Assembly (NCBI GenBank): GCA_963576565.1
Contig: OY755039.1
Coordinates: 142,545,369 to 142,609,368 of the forward strand
DNA from: Aspidapion aeneum
Lineage: Eukaryota; Arthropoda; Insecta; Coleoptera; Brentidae
Direction of reading: 5' to 3'
DNA: 64,000 nucleotides
Both the position numbers and the translations under genes were made by a program. Below the pieces are notes generated by a model. The model saw only the letters and a list, made by a program, of their open reading frames with translations, made no database searches and was not told the DNA's origin. This document shows positions 60,301 to 63,375 of the stretch, in pieces (position 1 is the first letter of the stretch; each line of letters opens with the position of its first letter).

Positions 60301-60328
60301 ACCACACCAAAATCATATTGAAAAACAT
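24305..60328 (-). CDS. Host gene: seven-exon type I membrane protein of unknown family
   Basis: Reconstructed from splice sites and reading phase. Exons: 60328-60265, 36278-36081, 34469-34302, 33240-32132, 30504-30336, 27020-26865, 24465-24305. Every intron begins GT (GTAAGT, GTAAGA, GTAAGT, GTATGT, GTAAGC, GTAGGC) and ends in a pyrimidine or T-rich AG. Junction phases are 1,1,1,0,1,1 and the total is 2025 nt, exactly 675 codons with TGA. Predicted 674 residues: signal peptide about 1-20; acidic, Thr/Ser/Glu/Lys-rich disordered region about 22-510 with no cysteine; more ordered hydrophobic-patterned segment about 514-621; transmembrane helix about 637-657; basic-start cytosolic tail of 17 residues ending QC. 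N-X-S/T sequons occur in exons 2, 4 and 5. It is probably a cell-surface glycoprotein. The introns (1.1 to 24 kb) are filled with transposons. The family is not recognised. The weakest link is exon 1, 24 kb from exon 2. Confidence 0.7.
24466..25000. other. Intron 6 start with an inverted repeat
   Basis: Contains an inverted repeat around 24574-24656 (AAGTATCTCTAACC...GGTTAGAGATACTT). Otherwise nothing recognised. Confidence 0.45.
25005..25130. repeat. Minisatellite of (T)CTGGAAAAGTCTGGA(C/A)AT units
   Basis: About five degenerate units of roughly 25 bp (TCTGGAAAAGTCTGGACATT, TTTGGAAAAGTCTAGAAATG). The same unit type resumes at 25745-25784 and 26690-26715 after insertions, so one array was split. 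Confidence 0.6.
25128..25735. mobile_element. Possible inverted-repeat element
   Basis: GGGCCACGATCCTCC...CCGGGGCTGA on the left is mirrored roughly by TCAGCCCCGGGAG...GGGTCGTGGCC on the right (25676-25720). Inserted in the minisatellite. Weak. Confidence 0.35.
25785..26685. mobile_element. Long-TIR element in intron 6
   Basis: Ends GGATCAGGCACACCTCTTAT...ATAAGAGGTGTGCCTGATCC, arms over 100 bp, with internal units (TTTTGAAATACAGGGTG..., AAAGTAATAATGTCCAAGAA, GACGGGTTTTCCAAACATAT) repeated in direct and inverted order. No coding. Confidence 0.7.
26865..27020 (-). CDS. Host gene exon 6
   Basis: 156 nt, phase 1 at both ends; acceptor aatgttttttag, donor TTAAAG|GTAGGC. It encodes residues 570-621, starting DNEIFTQKKAVALAPN and including the hydrophobic segment RDGTILHFSNVDFLKKGL. 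Together with exon 5 it forms the membrane-proximal part of the ectodomain, the only part that looks folded. It is flanked by a MITE fragment (26800-26850) and a LINE fragment (from 27060). Confidence 0.75.
27060..28098 (+). mobile_element. I/R1-like LINE RNase H fragment, decayed
   Basis: Homologous to 40258-41430 but with frameshifts, a small direct repeat (ACCATCCCACCAAG) near 27527-27560 and a truncated 3' end. Motifs: ITGALRSTPN (27150 and 27301), CYTDGSR (27613), CICSDSQAALKAL (27797), WVPGHMGVPGNEKADE (27894). In the RNase H site the usual AEVYAI reads FQEVYAIL, with one residue lost but Glu kept. Interrupted by a MITE at 27180-27300. It lies in intron 5. Confidence 0.8.
27180..27300. 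mobile_element. CAAGCGCGG hAT-type MITE, copy 2
   Basis: 121 bp, TIRs CAAGCGCGGATTTGAGGG / CAGATCCGCGCTTG, perfect 8-bp duplication ACTCCTAA (27172-27179, 27301-27308). The related LINE at 40276-40290 shows the empty site with a single ACTCCTAA. Confidence 0.93.
28203..29620 (-). mobile_element. P-like DNA transposon remnant
   Basis: Imperfect TIR-like ends: TATAATC...CGCAGCCAACGATAAAGACC and the complement of GGCCGGTCTTTCTCGTGGGC; both then have GGTCACGTGAT and TAGGAGTCCCA in inverted order. It holds a transposase-like frame on the minus strand and a 13-bp stem hairpin (TAACGCAGCCCAC) at 29388-29426. Confidence 0.5.
28826..29270 (-). pseudogene. P-element/THAP9-like transposase fragment
   Basis: Open frame 29086-28826 starting MLASSLFIQLSSAYTS. 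Upstream, in a shifted frame, is SFLIEQLGLLK and RRYGGYTL. The order FLIEQL...RRY...LHxxSxxAYxxI...LPHPRNIKKL...YLKSKI...VVNLHFIEINIK resembles the segment of P/THAP9-type transposases just before the first catalytic Asp; the usual FDEI reads FIEI here. Broken by stops and a frameshift. The call is from memory of the family pattern only. Confidence 0.45.
29911..30043. mobile_element. GTTCATACTCGTC MITE fragment
   Basis: Matches the first about 134 bp of 5470-6055 (TGGATCGTTCATACTCGTCT to TTTGATTAG), truncated. Confidence 0.8.
30336..30504 (-). CDS. Host gene exon 5
   Basis: 169 nt, phase 0 start and phase 1 end; acceptor tttttttag, donor CAAAAG|GTAAGC. It encodes residues 514-569, beginning NEFIFVPSDAY and ending LNIPK. 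Alternating hydrophobic residues (IVLRLTEYDNHFLIREIQL) suggest beta strands. NIT, NNS and NSI sequons sit together near the middle. The exon is too short and too clean to be a transposon frame, and its phase fits both neighbours. Confidence 0.75.
31073..31588 (+). pseudogene. LINE ORF2 3' end with CCHC-type knuckle
   Basis: 171 codons. LYTGHCRLRVPMHRMGLTEE followed by CRLCMEDDETVRHVLCECPA matches the end of I/R1-type LINE proteins (TGH...L...C..C...ET..H.L..C). RT and RNase H are absent, and the N-terminal part of the frame (to about residue 60) is not recognisable. In intron 4, opposite to the host gene. Confidence 0.7.
31605..31966 (+). pseudogene. Ty1/copia integrase-RT polyprotein C-terminal remnant
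   Basis: Fragments in shifting frames: QSMVTTSTTGEIVAANEAT, EIIWITKLF, LTENAQFHKRPKH, VADVMTKPLAKTRFQ. This is the end of the copia RNase H domain (usual ADIxTKPL signature) with several stops. Non-functional. Confidence 0.75.
31967..32057 (+). mobile_element. Possible copia LTR remnant
   Basis: Directly follows the polyprotein end after a purine-rich spot; runs from GTTAACAAGGGAAAG to TTTTTACAACA. Expected TG is CG. No second LTR present. Confidence 0.4.
32132..33240 (-). CDS. Host gene exon 4 (large low-complexity ectodomain exon)
   Basis: 1109 nt; starts in phase 1 after attattttttag and ends in phase 0 at GGGAAGGAG|GTATGT. It encodes residues 144-513. The composition is dominated by Glu, Thr, Lys, Asn, Pro and Ser, with TTTK/TTQK, PKVPKEPKEE and SSTTQKPTPQPT segments and no cysteine. 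It carries NKT, NIT and NAS sequons. The open frame runs past the donor into GKEVCGS, but the consensus GTATGT and the phase-0 match to exon 5 support splicing there. No frame break in 369 codons and the host-like composition separate it from the LINE debris on both sides. It is probably an intrinsically disordered, glycosylated extracellular stalk. Confidence 0.85.
33450..34215 (+). mobile_element. LINE remnant, internally deleted, in intron 3
   Basis: Same family as 17085-18975: VHGREVIIEKEM, NCNNYREISVTST, FRAGRSC, NFVDLQKTYDTVP, then a jump to KHNG-type C-terminal pieces (YGHVQRMNDERLPKQIL) and GRRRKPF-like end. RT motifs B and C are missing. Opposite strand to the host gene. Confidence 0.75.
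34302..34469 (-). CDS. Host gene exon 3
   Basis: 168 nt, phase 1 at both ends. The acceptor is tctatttccag and the donor CCAC|GTAAGTC. It encodes residues 88-143, an acidic, Asn/Ser/Glu-rich stretch (VTFAKPNTAENV at its start) with no cysteine. The joined codon with exon 2 is GAT (Asp) and with exon 4 CAA (Gln). A MITE end (GGAACACCCTGTAT) directly abuts the donor side at 34280-34292, so an insertion stopped just short of the splice site. Confidence 0.75.
34725..35126. mobile_element. Mariner-type MITE in intron 2
   Basis: 402 bp, TIRs CAGGTTGTTCCCAGTTAAGT...ACTTAACTTGGCACAAACTG, each followed by the GTGTACACCATTGCTAA-type segment; TA on both sides (34723-34724, 35127-35128). Confidence 0.75.
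35363..36030. mobile_element. Mariner-type MITE in intron 2, next to exon 2
   Basis: 668 bp, TIRs CAGGGTGTCCAATAACTTAG...CTAAGTTATGGGACACCCTG, TA at 35361-35362 and 36031-36032. The interior is AT-rich without coding. Confidence 0.85.
36081..36278 (-). CDS. Host gene exon 2
   Basis: 198 nt, phase 1 at both ends. The acceptor is aattaatttcag (AG at 36280-36279) and the donor is GAAG|GTAAGA. It encodes residues 22-87, starting ESLDETPESV: acidic, Thr-rich, with an NTT sequon (INTTTNGK) and no cysteine. The open frame carries on upstream into the intron, so the acceptor and the phase match to exons 1 and 3 decide the boundary. A mariner-type MITE ends only 50 bp downstream at 36030. Confidence 0.75.
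36510..37095 (+). repeat. X-family repeat in intron 1
   Basis: TTTTTCAGCCCATATTTGCC through CTTCCAGAAGGGCTAGAGAG aligns with 11970-12500; fewer tandem units. Confidence 0.65.
37157..37841. mobile_element. Mariner-type MITE, nearly complete
   Basis: TIRs of about 130 bp: GGTCTGTACCAAATCTTAGC on the left (outermost bases lost) and AGACCTTTTAGAGACACCCTG on the right before TA. Same family as 10387-11031. Confidence 0.8.
37941..38124. mobile_element. CAAGCGCGG hAT-type MITE, copy 3
   Basis: 184 bp, TIRs CAAGCGCGGAG / CAAATCCGCGCTTG; flanks GTTTCTGT and GTTTTCGT match at 6 of 8 positions. Poly-G tracts as in copy 1. Confidence 0.8.
38251..39026 (-). mobile_element. CTGT-family element, copy 3
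   Basis: Complete, minus orientation: AAAAATACTCTGCCAATATA end, both terminal hairpins, three tandem units, core, CAGA array at about 38811-38885. Confidence 0.9.
39027..39184. other. 158-bp spacer between inverted CTGT-family copies
   Basis: Contains GCACACTAGTGC...GCACTAGTGTGC, itself a short palindrome. No gene. Confidence 0.5.
39185..39866 (+). mobile_element. CTGT-family element, copy 4
   Basis: Complete, plus orientation, head-to-head with copy 3. CTGT array with a few substitutions at about 39325-39435. Confidence 0.9.
39867..40257. other. Unassigned stretch
   Basis: AT-rich; an (ATT/AAT)n hairpin at about 40172-40203. No gene seen. Confidence 0.4.
40258..41521 (+). mobile_element. 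I/R1-like LINE 3' end, 5'-truncated
   Basis: Begins at ITGALRSTPNIALNTILGLP (40258), downstream of the RT, and ends with a 3' UTR and an (ACT)n tail at 41500-41521. GC-richer than its surroundings, suggesting a fairly recent insertion. Confidence 0.9.
40350..41429 (+). CDS. LINE ORF2 C-terminal part: RNase H and zinc knuckle
   Basis: 359 codons from the first ATG; the same frame is open from 40258. RNase H degrades the RNA strand after reverse transcription. Order: CYTDGSRLTD (first catalytic Asp, residue about 80), TVFQAQVYAILA (usual Glu position is Gln), CICSDSQAALKAL (second Asp), WVPVHVGVPGNEKADRLARG (His and last Asp). A terminal C-x2-C-x8-H-x4-C-like knuckle follows (TCERCWAEDETSAHFLSSC). 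Ends TAG at 41427-41429. No frameshifts, but the RT and endonuclease are missing and the Glu to Gln change would be expected to impair RNase H. The 27-kb relative keeps Glu. Confidence 0.85.
   Translation: MAAYLRIRDAGVWRRSGGQKGHSEIATVTEKEIPLSTYRLAMPEKRLREKRRYRVTIPPRDAWKEDGVELLSDATVCYTDGSRLTDRNSTGAGVYVESKSIGKSYPLGSNATVFQAQVYAILALTWEEEIRNETGKRLCICSDSQAALKALCKPTMSAGLVQECADALQELAGVREVELVWVPVHVGVPGNEKADRLARGGSQQKCVGQEPFLGFTRGQMKSALTEWTQKEIQREWTNTGNARHAKEYVTGYSKSRRDWLLRRTRREVGAIVGVLTGHCVLQGHLAKMRVKKDATCERCWAEDETSAHFLSSCEAYKEARREVFEAEAFETEDLLNLRWPDILAFVQKTGRFLSEGRTQ
41549..42172. mobile_element. hAT-like element with GC-rich core
   Basis: 624 bp, ends CAGTGGCGTAATT...AATTTATAACGCCACTG. Flanking octamers GTTGAAAG and GTAAAATG match at 5 of 8. 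The interior has a GC/CpG-rich block at 41680-41760 (GCCGGCAGCGCCGCGCGGGG), unlike anything nearby. No ORF. Confidence 0.55.
42205..42738. mobile_element. CACAGAAAAAAAAA MITE
   Basis: Ends CACAGAAAAAAAAATG and TTTTTTTTCTGTG are inverted. The interior is made of alternating TTTTCTTGAA/AAAGAAAA-type blocks similar in style to 6058-6444. The 77-codon frame inside has no recognisable product. Confidence 0.5.
43010..44745. mobile_element. Large imperfect inverted-repeat element
   Basis: Left and right arms align inward: CCAAATTTCGTACACATAT / ATATGTGTACAAAATTTGG, TTACTGATATACACGATT and its partner, and CAACTAGGACCACCCTGTAT / ATATAGGGTGGTCCCGGTTG. Arms of 400 bp or more, diverged. No transposase found. 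Confidence 0.55.
44191..44242. repeat. Perfect 23-bp stem hairpin
   Basis: CTTAACAAAATATGAACAAA-GTT (44191-44213), loop AAGATG, exact complement 44220-44242. It lies in the centre of the large inverted-repeat element. Confidence 0.85.
44799..45165 (+). mobile_element. CTGT-family element, copy 5, truncated
   Basis: Left hairpin, AAGTTGCTCCGATTT segment, short array and core present; the GGTACCTAGG segment and 3' end are lost and the sequence runs into another element. Confidence 0.8.
45166..47290. mobile_element. Second microsatellite-core element, hosting CTGT copy 6
   Basis: Left: AAATGTGTTATTT..., (TG)n/TGTATATCTGTCCG array, then the core TAACACGATAGCTCCTAAGC and CCGATTTTTATGAAATTTTC. 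Right end shows the same in reverse (GAAAATCGGTTCAGTGGTTT, AGGAGCTAATGTGTTACGGA, CAGACATACACACACA, AAATAACACATTTT). Interior blocks GGGTAAAGGTTTTGAAATAA and its inverse near 46870 agree. Confidence 0.55.
46072..46786 (+). mobile_element. CTGT-family element, copy 6
   Basis: Complete, with only four CTGT units (46213-46230), i.e. the shortest array. Ends GGGGCCCATATATTGGCAGA then GTATTTTT. Confidence 0.9.
47085..47850. repeat. CCCGCGGCGAATT minisatellite, split by a hAT element
   Basis: GC-rich about 16-bp units (AATTATTCCCGCGGCG, AATTATACCCGCGGCG, ATTTGTTCCCGCGGCG) at 47734-47850, with the inverse type (GGGACAATTCGCCGCCCCCG) at 47087-47160. Striking in an AT-rich region. Confidence 0.65.
47478..47733. 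mobile_element. GC-rich hAT-like MITE
   Basis: 256 bp, ends CAGAGGCGTGGCGTGGGG...GGCACGCTACGCCGCTG; 8-bp flanks ACTTGTCC and AATTGTCC differ by one base. Contains the catgatgacct/poly-T/ggtcgcaagattt block also seen at 2494-2633. Confidence 0.75.
47960..48573. other. T-rich stretch, unassigned
   Basis: Low-complexity T/A runs to 48240. 48285-48480 has balanced composition (TTTTTATTCACAG then TATACAAACTGGAGGTCCAG), possibly a retroelement scrap, but no frame holds. Confidence 0.4.
48574..48920. repeat. Long inverted repeat, about 130-bp arms
   Basis: AAAAAAAGCCAAGAACGTGA...CTTACTAGTTTGGAATTGTT is mirrored by AACATTTCCAAACTAGTAAG...CGCGTACTTGGCTCTTTTTT. The same sequence is the tail of the X-family repeat at 12890-13010. 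Confidence 0.65.
48860..50230 (-). repeat. X-family repeat, minus orientation, split by a solo LTR
   Basis: Head at 50165-50225 (GGTACAGCAG...GGCGGGGCACTGCCGCG), tandem about 125-bp units 49030-49340, tail to 48860. Interrupted at 49361-49858. Confidence 0.7.
49361..49858. mobile_element. Solo LTR
   Basis: 498 bp beginning TGTTCGTGC and ending CATCAACA (TG...CA), flanked by ATAGG and TTAGG (4 of 5 match; 4-bp TAGG exact). Balanced composition unlike the X-family repeat it interrupts. An AAGGTGAGT-like donor at about 49697 may be the retroelement leader splice site. Superfamily not determined. Confidence 0.6.
50565..51235 (-). pseudogene. LINE RNase H and C-terminal fragment
   Basis: Minus strand, several frames: LALILSDSLSLIQSVGSLYP (RNase H with DS), then NEMADQQAKLAITD (last Asp), VQVYLSRLRIGHTKLTHEHI, a stop, then NPPECTQCREIITIKHILIDC (C-x2-C...H...C). 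This is the end of an I-like LINE protein. Frameshift near 51068 and a stop at 50804. The frame at 50557-50153 beyond it is not coding. Confidence 0.7.
51240..51834. other. Unassigned stretch
   Basis: No coding or repeat structure recognised. Confidence 0.4.
51835..52049. mobile_element. Mariner-type MITE
   Basis: 215 bp, ends CAGGGTGTTTCAGAAAAA...TTCGTGAAACACCGTG between TA dinucleotides. Interior (ACAAGGTATCACTAGACCCA, AAAATATAGGGGTAAAGTAT) matches 61063-61112. Confidence 0.7.
52523..52702 (+). pseudogene. Transposase N-terminus: Psq-type helix-turn-helix
   Basis: 59 codons from ATG to TAA. TWSKEVMQTAIDFCKSGESI then KGTAKKYGLPYATLYRHLKS is the DNA-binding helix-turn-helix (Psq/CENP-B N-terminal type) that recognises transposon ends in pogo-superfamily transposases. 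The stop arises because the frame shifts at the deletion joint; the other frame reads on as STPLKEEQNERFEK. DDE catalytic domain absent. Confidence 0.75.
52705..53037 (+). pseudogene. Transposase C-terminus: PHD-like zinc finger
   Basis: About 110 codons: a Lys/Asn/Thr-rich linker, then CIFCGEINTEEDG, WIRCIVCYQWCHEECSAFKG, YICDNC. The C-x2-C ... C-x2-C-x4-H-x2-C ... C-x2-C spacing is a PHD-like finger, known at the end of many insect pogo-type transposases. In frame from 52705; the joint to the N-terminal piece at about 52690-52705 shows that the roughly 300-residue catalytic core has been removed. Confidence 0.7.
53522..53855 (-). pseudogene. Jockey-type LINE C-terminal fragment
   Basis: Frame from about 53855: QIWRQVVRPILTYAALCWNK, MGRLQSFQNRVVRQIAGAPW, FVRNVQIKRELNIEDISETI and a stop. 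The pattern RPxLTYA...W...LQ.FQN...R.I..APWFVRN is the Jockey ORF2 end. Cut at 53856 by another element. Confidence 0.8.
53856..54982. mobile_element. Inverted-end element, unclassified
   Basis: Ends TCCCAACAAACATTTAAAGT and the complement of TAACAAATTTTGGTTGGGA. Repeated CTACTACGTCGTAG-type palindromes inside. No coding. Confidence 0.4.
55030..55260 (+). repeat. Possible tRNA-derived SINE
   Basis: GTTCGATACC (55128) and GATTCAAATCC (55221) resemble the tRNA promoter B box; followed by an AT-rich tail. No convincing A box or cloverleaf. Confidence 0.2.
55512..55863. repeat. Perfect 55-bp inverted repeat
   Basis: Arm 55512-55566 is the exact reverse complement of 55809-55863 (ends TAAAAAATAATTTT and AGCGATGGCCG), spaced by 242 bp. 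The right arm abuts the 125-bp tandem array. Confidence 0.85.
55884..56590. repeat. Six tandem units of about 100-130 bp
   Basis: Each unit contains TCGGACCACTATGTGCATAC, CAAATTTTATCCAAATCGGA, TAACGGGAAGTGTGTCAAAA and a GGGGTGGGGGTAGGGGTGGG tract. One unit (about 56390) lacks the TCGGACC start. The CAAATTTCATCCAAATCGG piece is a relative of the core in the CTGT family. Confidence 0.85.
56595..57040. repeat. (GATAGTTA)n octamer array
   Basis: About 55 copies of an 8-bp unit, nearly perfect, directly after the tandem array. One GATAATTA variant near the right end. Confidence 0.95.
57298..57600 (-). pseudogene. Decayed promoter and exon 1 copy (unit I)
   Basis: Third tandem copy. The ATG is at 57380-57378 and the frame encodes a near-identical signal peptide (MFINIILVWFAMFFVATFSD). 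The donor has mutated from GGTAAGT to GGAAAGT, so the frame reads on for about 20 codons to TAA. The leader is conserved to about 57600. Without a donor it could not serve exon 2; it might make a short secreted peptide, but I consider it dead. Confidence 0.6.
57951..58252. mobile_element. Nested TTAA MITE inside hAT copy 2
   Basis: 302 bp, TTAA on both sides, same position within the hAT element as 23231-23533. Confidence 0.8.
58301..58606 (+). pseudogene. hAT transposase C-terminal remnant
   Basis: 101 codons, longer than the sister copy: YFNASISTQWTKERNRLLLS, SVKGILMTSYNLGNMSCSEF, YDFVLLPKNSTLLYKIQSSE. Matches the hAT C-terminal dimerisation tail (NRL...VK..L...YN..MSC..FY). Lacks the catalytic core. 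Confidence 0.65.
58913..58970 (-). pseudogene. Decayed copy of exon 1 (unit II)
   Basis: Aligns codon for codon with exon 1 and keeps the hydrophobic core and GTAAGT donor, but the start codon is ATA. Loss of bases near the 3' end leaves the donor in phase 2, so it would frameshift into exon 2. Internal ATGs remain at 58948-58953. The downstream intron sequence (gtaagtaaaattttac) also matches unit III, so the duplication included intron 1. Confidence 0.6.
59032..59999. mobile_element. hAT MITE (CAGTGGCGGATCCAG), copy 2, broken
   Basis: Left end CAGTGGCAGATCCAG at 59032; body matches 19319-19555; interrupted by CTGT copy 7; right TIR deleted after CCTTCCCTCCC. Lies in the leader of unit II. 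Confidence 0.75.
59227..59961 (-). mobile_element. CTGT-family element, copy 7
   Basis: Complete, minus orientation, inserted inside a hAT MITE whose intact relative (19319-19555) shows the empty site. No target duplication is evident between ATAAA and TTTTAATG. Confidence 0.9.
60265..60328 (-). CDS. Host gene exon 1 (start codon, signal peptide)
   Basis: The ATG is at 60328-60326, followed by 21 codons: MFFN, then a strongly hydrophobic core (MILVWFAMFFVATF) and a small/polar end SYG, which is a good signal peptide. The exon ends one base into a codon at G|GTAAGT, phase 1, matching exon 2. Joining creates Glu at residue 22, giving a plausible cleavage region SYG-ES. Two diverged copies of this exon lie downstream at 58913-58970 and 57315-57380; neither could splice in frame. 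The assignment to this gene rests on phase, strand, order and the need for a signal peptide, not on direct contiguity. Confidence 0.6.
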
Positions 60329-60570
60329 TCAGAATCCAAAAAAAAATAGTTAATTATTTAATACTTTCAAAACACCGCGCACTCTTTCAAAATGTCTAAG
60401 CGCAACTTACTTTCGAAACTAACACTTAAACCACTTTCAAAAACCGACAGAAAACTTCGCGGCAAAGTACTTTCGAAACGCTTAATAAAAACAAAAATCA
60501 CTTTTCTTTCACCAAGGCACGTCCGACTTAATAGCTGTCAAAATTTCTAATAGCCGAAAAGAAAAGTCTG
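60329..60570 (-). promoter_or_regulatory. 5' leader and probable promoter region of the host gene
   Basis: About 240 bp upstream of the exon 1 ATG are conserved in all three tandem units. Motifs include repeated TTTCGAAAGTA(C)TTT, GCGCTTA(A)GAC and a run of AT-rich sequence just before the ATG. The conservation fits a duplicated promoter plus 5' UTR. I cannot place a transcription start or a TATA box. Confidence 0.4.
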
Positions 60571-60897
60571 GTGTCAAGATGTGCTAAATTTAATGAATAA
60601 AAATCAAAGGGATTTTCGAAAGTCGCCATTTTTAAGACCTTCTGGCACCACATTGTTCGGATTTTTAAAATTATTTGGGATTTCGAAAATTTTATGATCT
60701 CATTATGAGTACCTCCTTTGACTACCGTAATGATGACAGATCTCTTAGTAGTTTGACTTCCCAAAACCAATAGACCGTTTTTTTCGCGGCAATGATGTTG
60801 ACAGATTTTTAGAACCCAACCCACTCAGCAAAAATTCGCGAAACTCCAGTAAAATAATGCGGTAACAGCGTGTCCCACTATCAATACTATTATTATA

Positions 60898-61205
60898 CAG
60901 GGTGTCCCAACTAAAAGGTAACAGAGGTGTTTTTGGGTATTTTTTTTTGTGCGAATTTGGAGAAACGCTCGAACACGTCGATTTTGTTTGCGAGGGGGAC
61001 ACTTTATCATCTCAAAAACTAATAGATAAATTTTCGAAATTTTTACACGGTTGTAAAGACAAGGTATCACCAGACCCACTTTCCTTATTCAAAATATGGG
61101 GTAAAGTATATCTCTCGAAGATGGTGTGTGCTACAAAAAATCGACGTGTCGGAGGGTTTCTCCAAATTCGTCTGTTACTTTTTACTTTTTAGTTGGGACA
61201 ACCTG
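60898..61205. mobile_element. Mariner-type MITE
   Basis: 308 bp, TIRs CAGGGTGTCCCAACTAAAAG...CTTTTTAGTTGGGACAACCTG, TA at both sides. Interior shared with 51835-52049. Confidence 0.85.
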
Positions 61206-61697
61206 TATATATACAGTGTGTCCACGGATTGAATCCCGGTAATGTATAAATGACAAAAAAAATCGATTTAGATTCTGATTTTCTGGGAATTGCTCCTGCT
61301 TGGCCTCAACCTAAGATCTTAAAAAAATTAATCAATTAATATACAGGGTGGTTTCGTGGGCTGACTTGATGATGTAAGGTATAAATAACAAAAAATGTTA
61401 GATTTATGTAAGTCGCTCCTGCTTGGTCTGAATGGTTTAGTAGACTGATTTGATAAAAAGTGTTAATACCTTTGTTTTAAAAGATATCGGAAAATGTTAT
61501 TAAGAAGAGTTGTTTAGATTTAAAACTTCTCATTTTATAAGTCGATTATGAAAATTTTGTAGTAGACGATTTTATGCAGATTTTTATGAAAATCCAGATT
61601 CTGTCGTAACTTTTAATTCTAAGCAACTTTTCTTAATAACGTTTTCTGATATCTCTTAAAACAAAGGCGAGGGGTGGCTCGATCGCCAATTTTTGTA

Positions 61698-63204
61698 CAG
61701 CGTGTCCCATTTTCGATGGGATTAAATGGGAAACTCGGTTATTATTAAAGATATTGATTTTCTGAGTGCACCTTACCGTGCTCTTTTTTTGAGCCTTTAA
61801 AAATGGTATAATCAGATTTTTGCTATACCCCGTAGTTTCGCTAATACAGGGAGTTTTTGAAAAAATTGTATTTTTAATAATCCTTTATATCTCGCTTATT
61901 TTGCGAGATATTTTTATTCTGTAAAAACCTTTTCATGGCAACTTTTTTAGAAGAAAATAATGACGTCAGCTTTTTTAAAATATTGTTTAGTTTTTGAGAT
62001 ATGGTATTTATCATAAAAAAATTAAATACGGACCTGGATTTTTTTTATTACTATTTTGATGGGTTTTATGCTAGTATTATCATAAAATAATAAAAAAATT
62101 TTGTTTTAAGGTAAAAAAAATATTTAATATTTAAAAAAAAAAATAGTCCGAACCTGGATATTTCCAACATAAATATAAATTAAAAATTGCTAATTAAACA
62201 GTTTTTAGTTTAACTGTTTTGATACTTAGCATATTAAAATGGTTTTACGTTAATTTACAGATTTATTTGAAACAAAGTCTACGAAAAATACAAAAAAAAA
62301 CAAATTACAAAAAATAACTAATTTTTCTGATTACCATTATGTGTAAGACATTGTTGGCATTTTTGAGTAATTTTTCTTAACGCGTTTTGCATAAAAATAT
62401 TTCTGCTATTTAAATATTGGGATTTTGTTGCTTGAATGAAGCAGTCAAATATATCACATTTTTCAAAATCTGGATATGATCGATTTCTAGCCAGTTTAAA
62501 ATAATTGTAAGCCATTCACAAAAATGACAAGTAAAATGACAATGTCAATTTCACGCTTTTGTTTAGTAAATTTCACGACCTGCTATGCTACCATCAAATA
62601 ATTAGTATGATATTATTTTTGTAACTTTTTAACGTTTTTTACTTTATTTCTCTTTTAATTAAGGTTTTAAAACAGATGAAGTAAAAATCGTTTAACTAGT
62701 GTGTCATGCAATTTTTAATTTATAATTACGTTGGAAATTTCCAGGTTCGGACTATAATTTTGTTTTCAAATATAAAATAGTTTTTTTTAACCTTAAAGAT
62801 TAAAGTTTTATCATTTTAAGGTAATAATAGCGTGGAACCAATCAAAATAGTAATAAAAAAATCCAGGTCCGTATTTAATTTTTTTATGATAAACACCATA
62901 TCTCAAAAACTAAAAAATATTTAAAAAAATTAACAACGTCATTATTTTCTTCTAAAAAAGTTGCCATAAAAAGGTTTTTACAGAATAAAAATATCTCGCA
63001 AAATAAGCGAGATATAAAGGATTATTAAAAATACAATTTTTTCAAAAACTCTCTGTATTAGCGAAACCACGGGGTATAGCAAAAATCTGATTACACCATT
63101 TTTAAGGGCTCAAAAAAAGAGCACGGTAAGGTGCAATCAGAAAATCGATATCTTAAATAATAACCGAGTTTCCCATTTAATCCCATCGAAAATGGGACAC
63201 GCTG
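61698..63204. mobile_element. Long-TIR Tc1/mariner-like element, copy B
   Basis: 1507 bp, arms of nearly 0.5 kb from CAGCGTGTCCCATTTTCGAT, TA at 61696-61697 and 63205-63206. Same structure as copy A at 14556-16000. Confidence 0.85.
62318..62515 (-). CDS. Small ORF carried by the long-TIR element
   Basis: 65 codons, MAYNYFKLARNRSYPDFEKC ... DCFIQATKSQYLNSRNIFMQ ... KCQQCLTHNGNQKN and stop. It occupies the unique centre between the inverted arms. Copy A has the same frame with a TAG at codon 34 and a few substitutions. Four cysteines; KCQQC may be metal-binding. No transposase motif. It may be a captured host exon or a remnant of the original transposase. Family unknown. Confidence 0.4.
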   Translation of the reverse strand: MAYNYFKLARNRSYPDFEKCDIFDCFIQATKSQYLNSRNIFMQNALRKITQKCQQCLTHNGNQKN

Positions 63205-63209
63205 TACAC

Positions 63210-63375
63210 CAAAAGGTACCCCTACGGTATATTACCTACAATATTTCCTGGTATTTCCCAGTATTTCCTTAAATTTCAATGGTATATCCTAGTATTTCCC
63301 AAGCACTTCCCGGTATTTCCTAGTATATTTATCAGTACTTCCCAAGAATTTCCTGGTATTTCCCCTAACCTGTAC
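63210..63375. repeat. Degenerate TATTTCC(C/T)GG minisatellite
   Basis: About ten degenerate units of 11-16 bp (GTATTTCCCAGTATTTCC, CACTTCCCGGTATTTCC) between the nested element and the outer arm. Confidence 0.6.
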
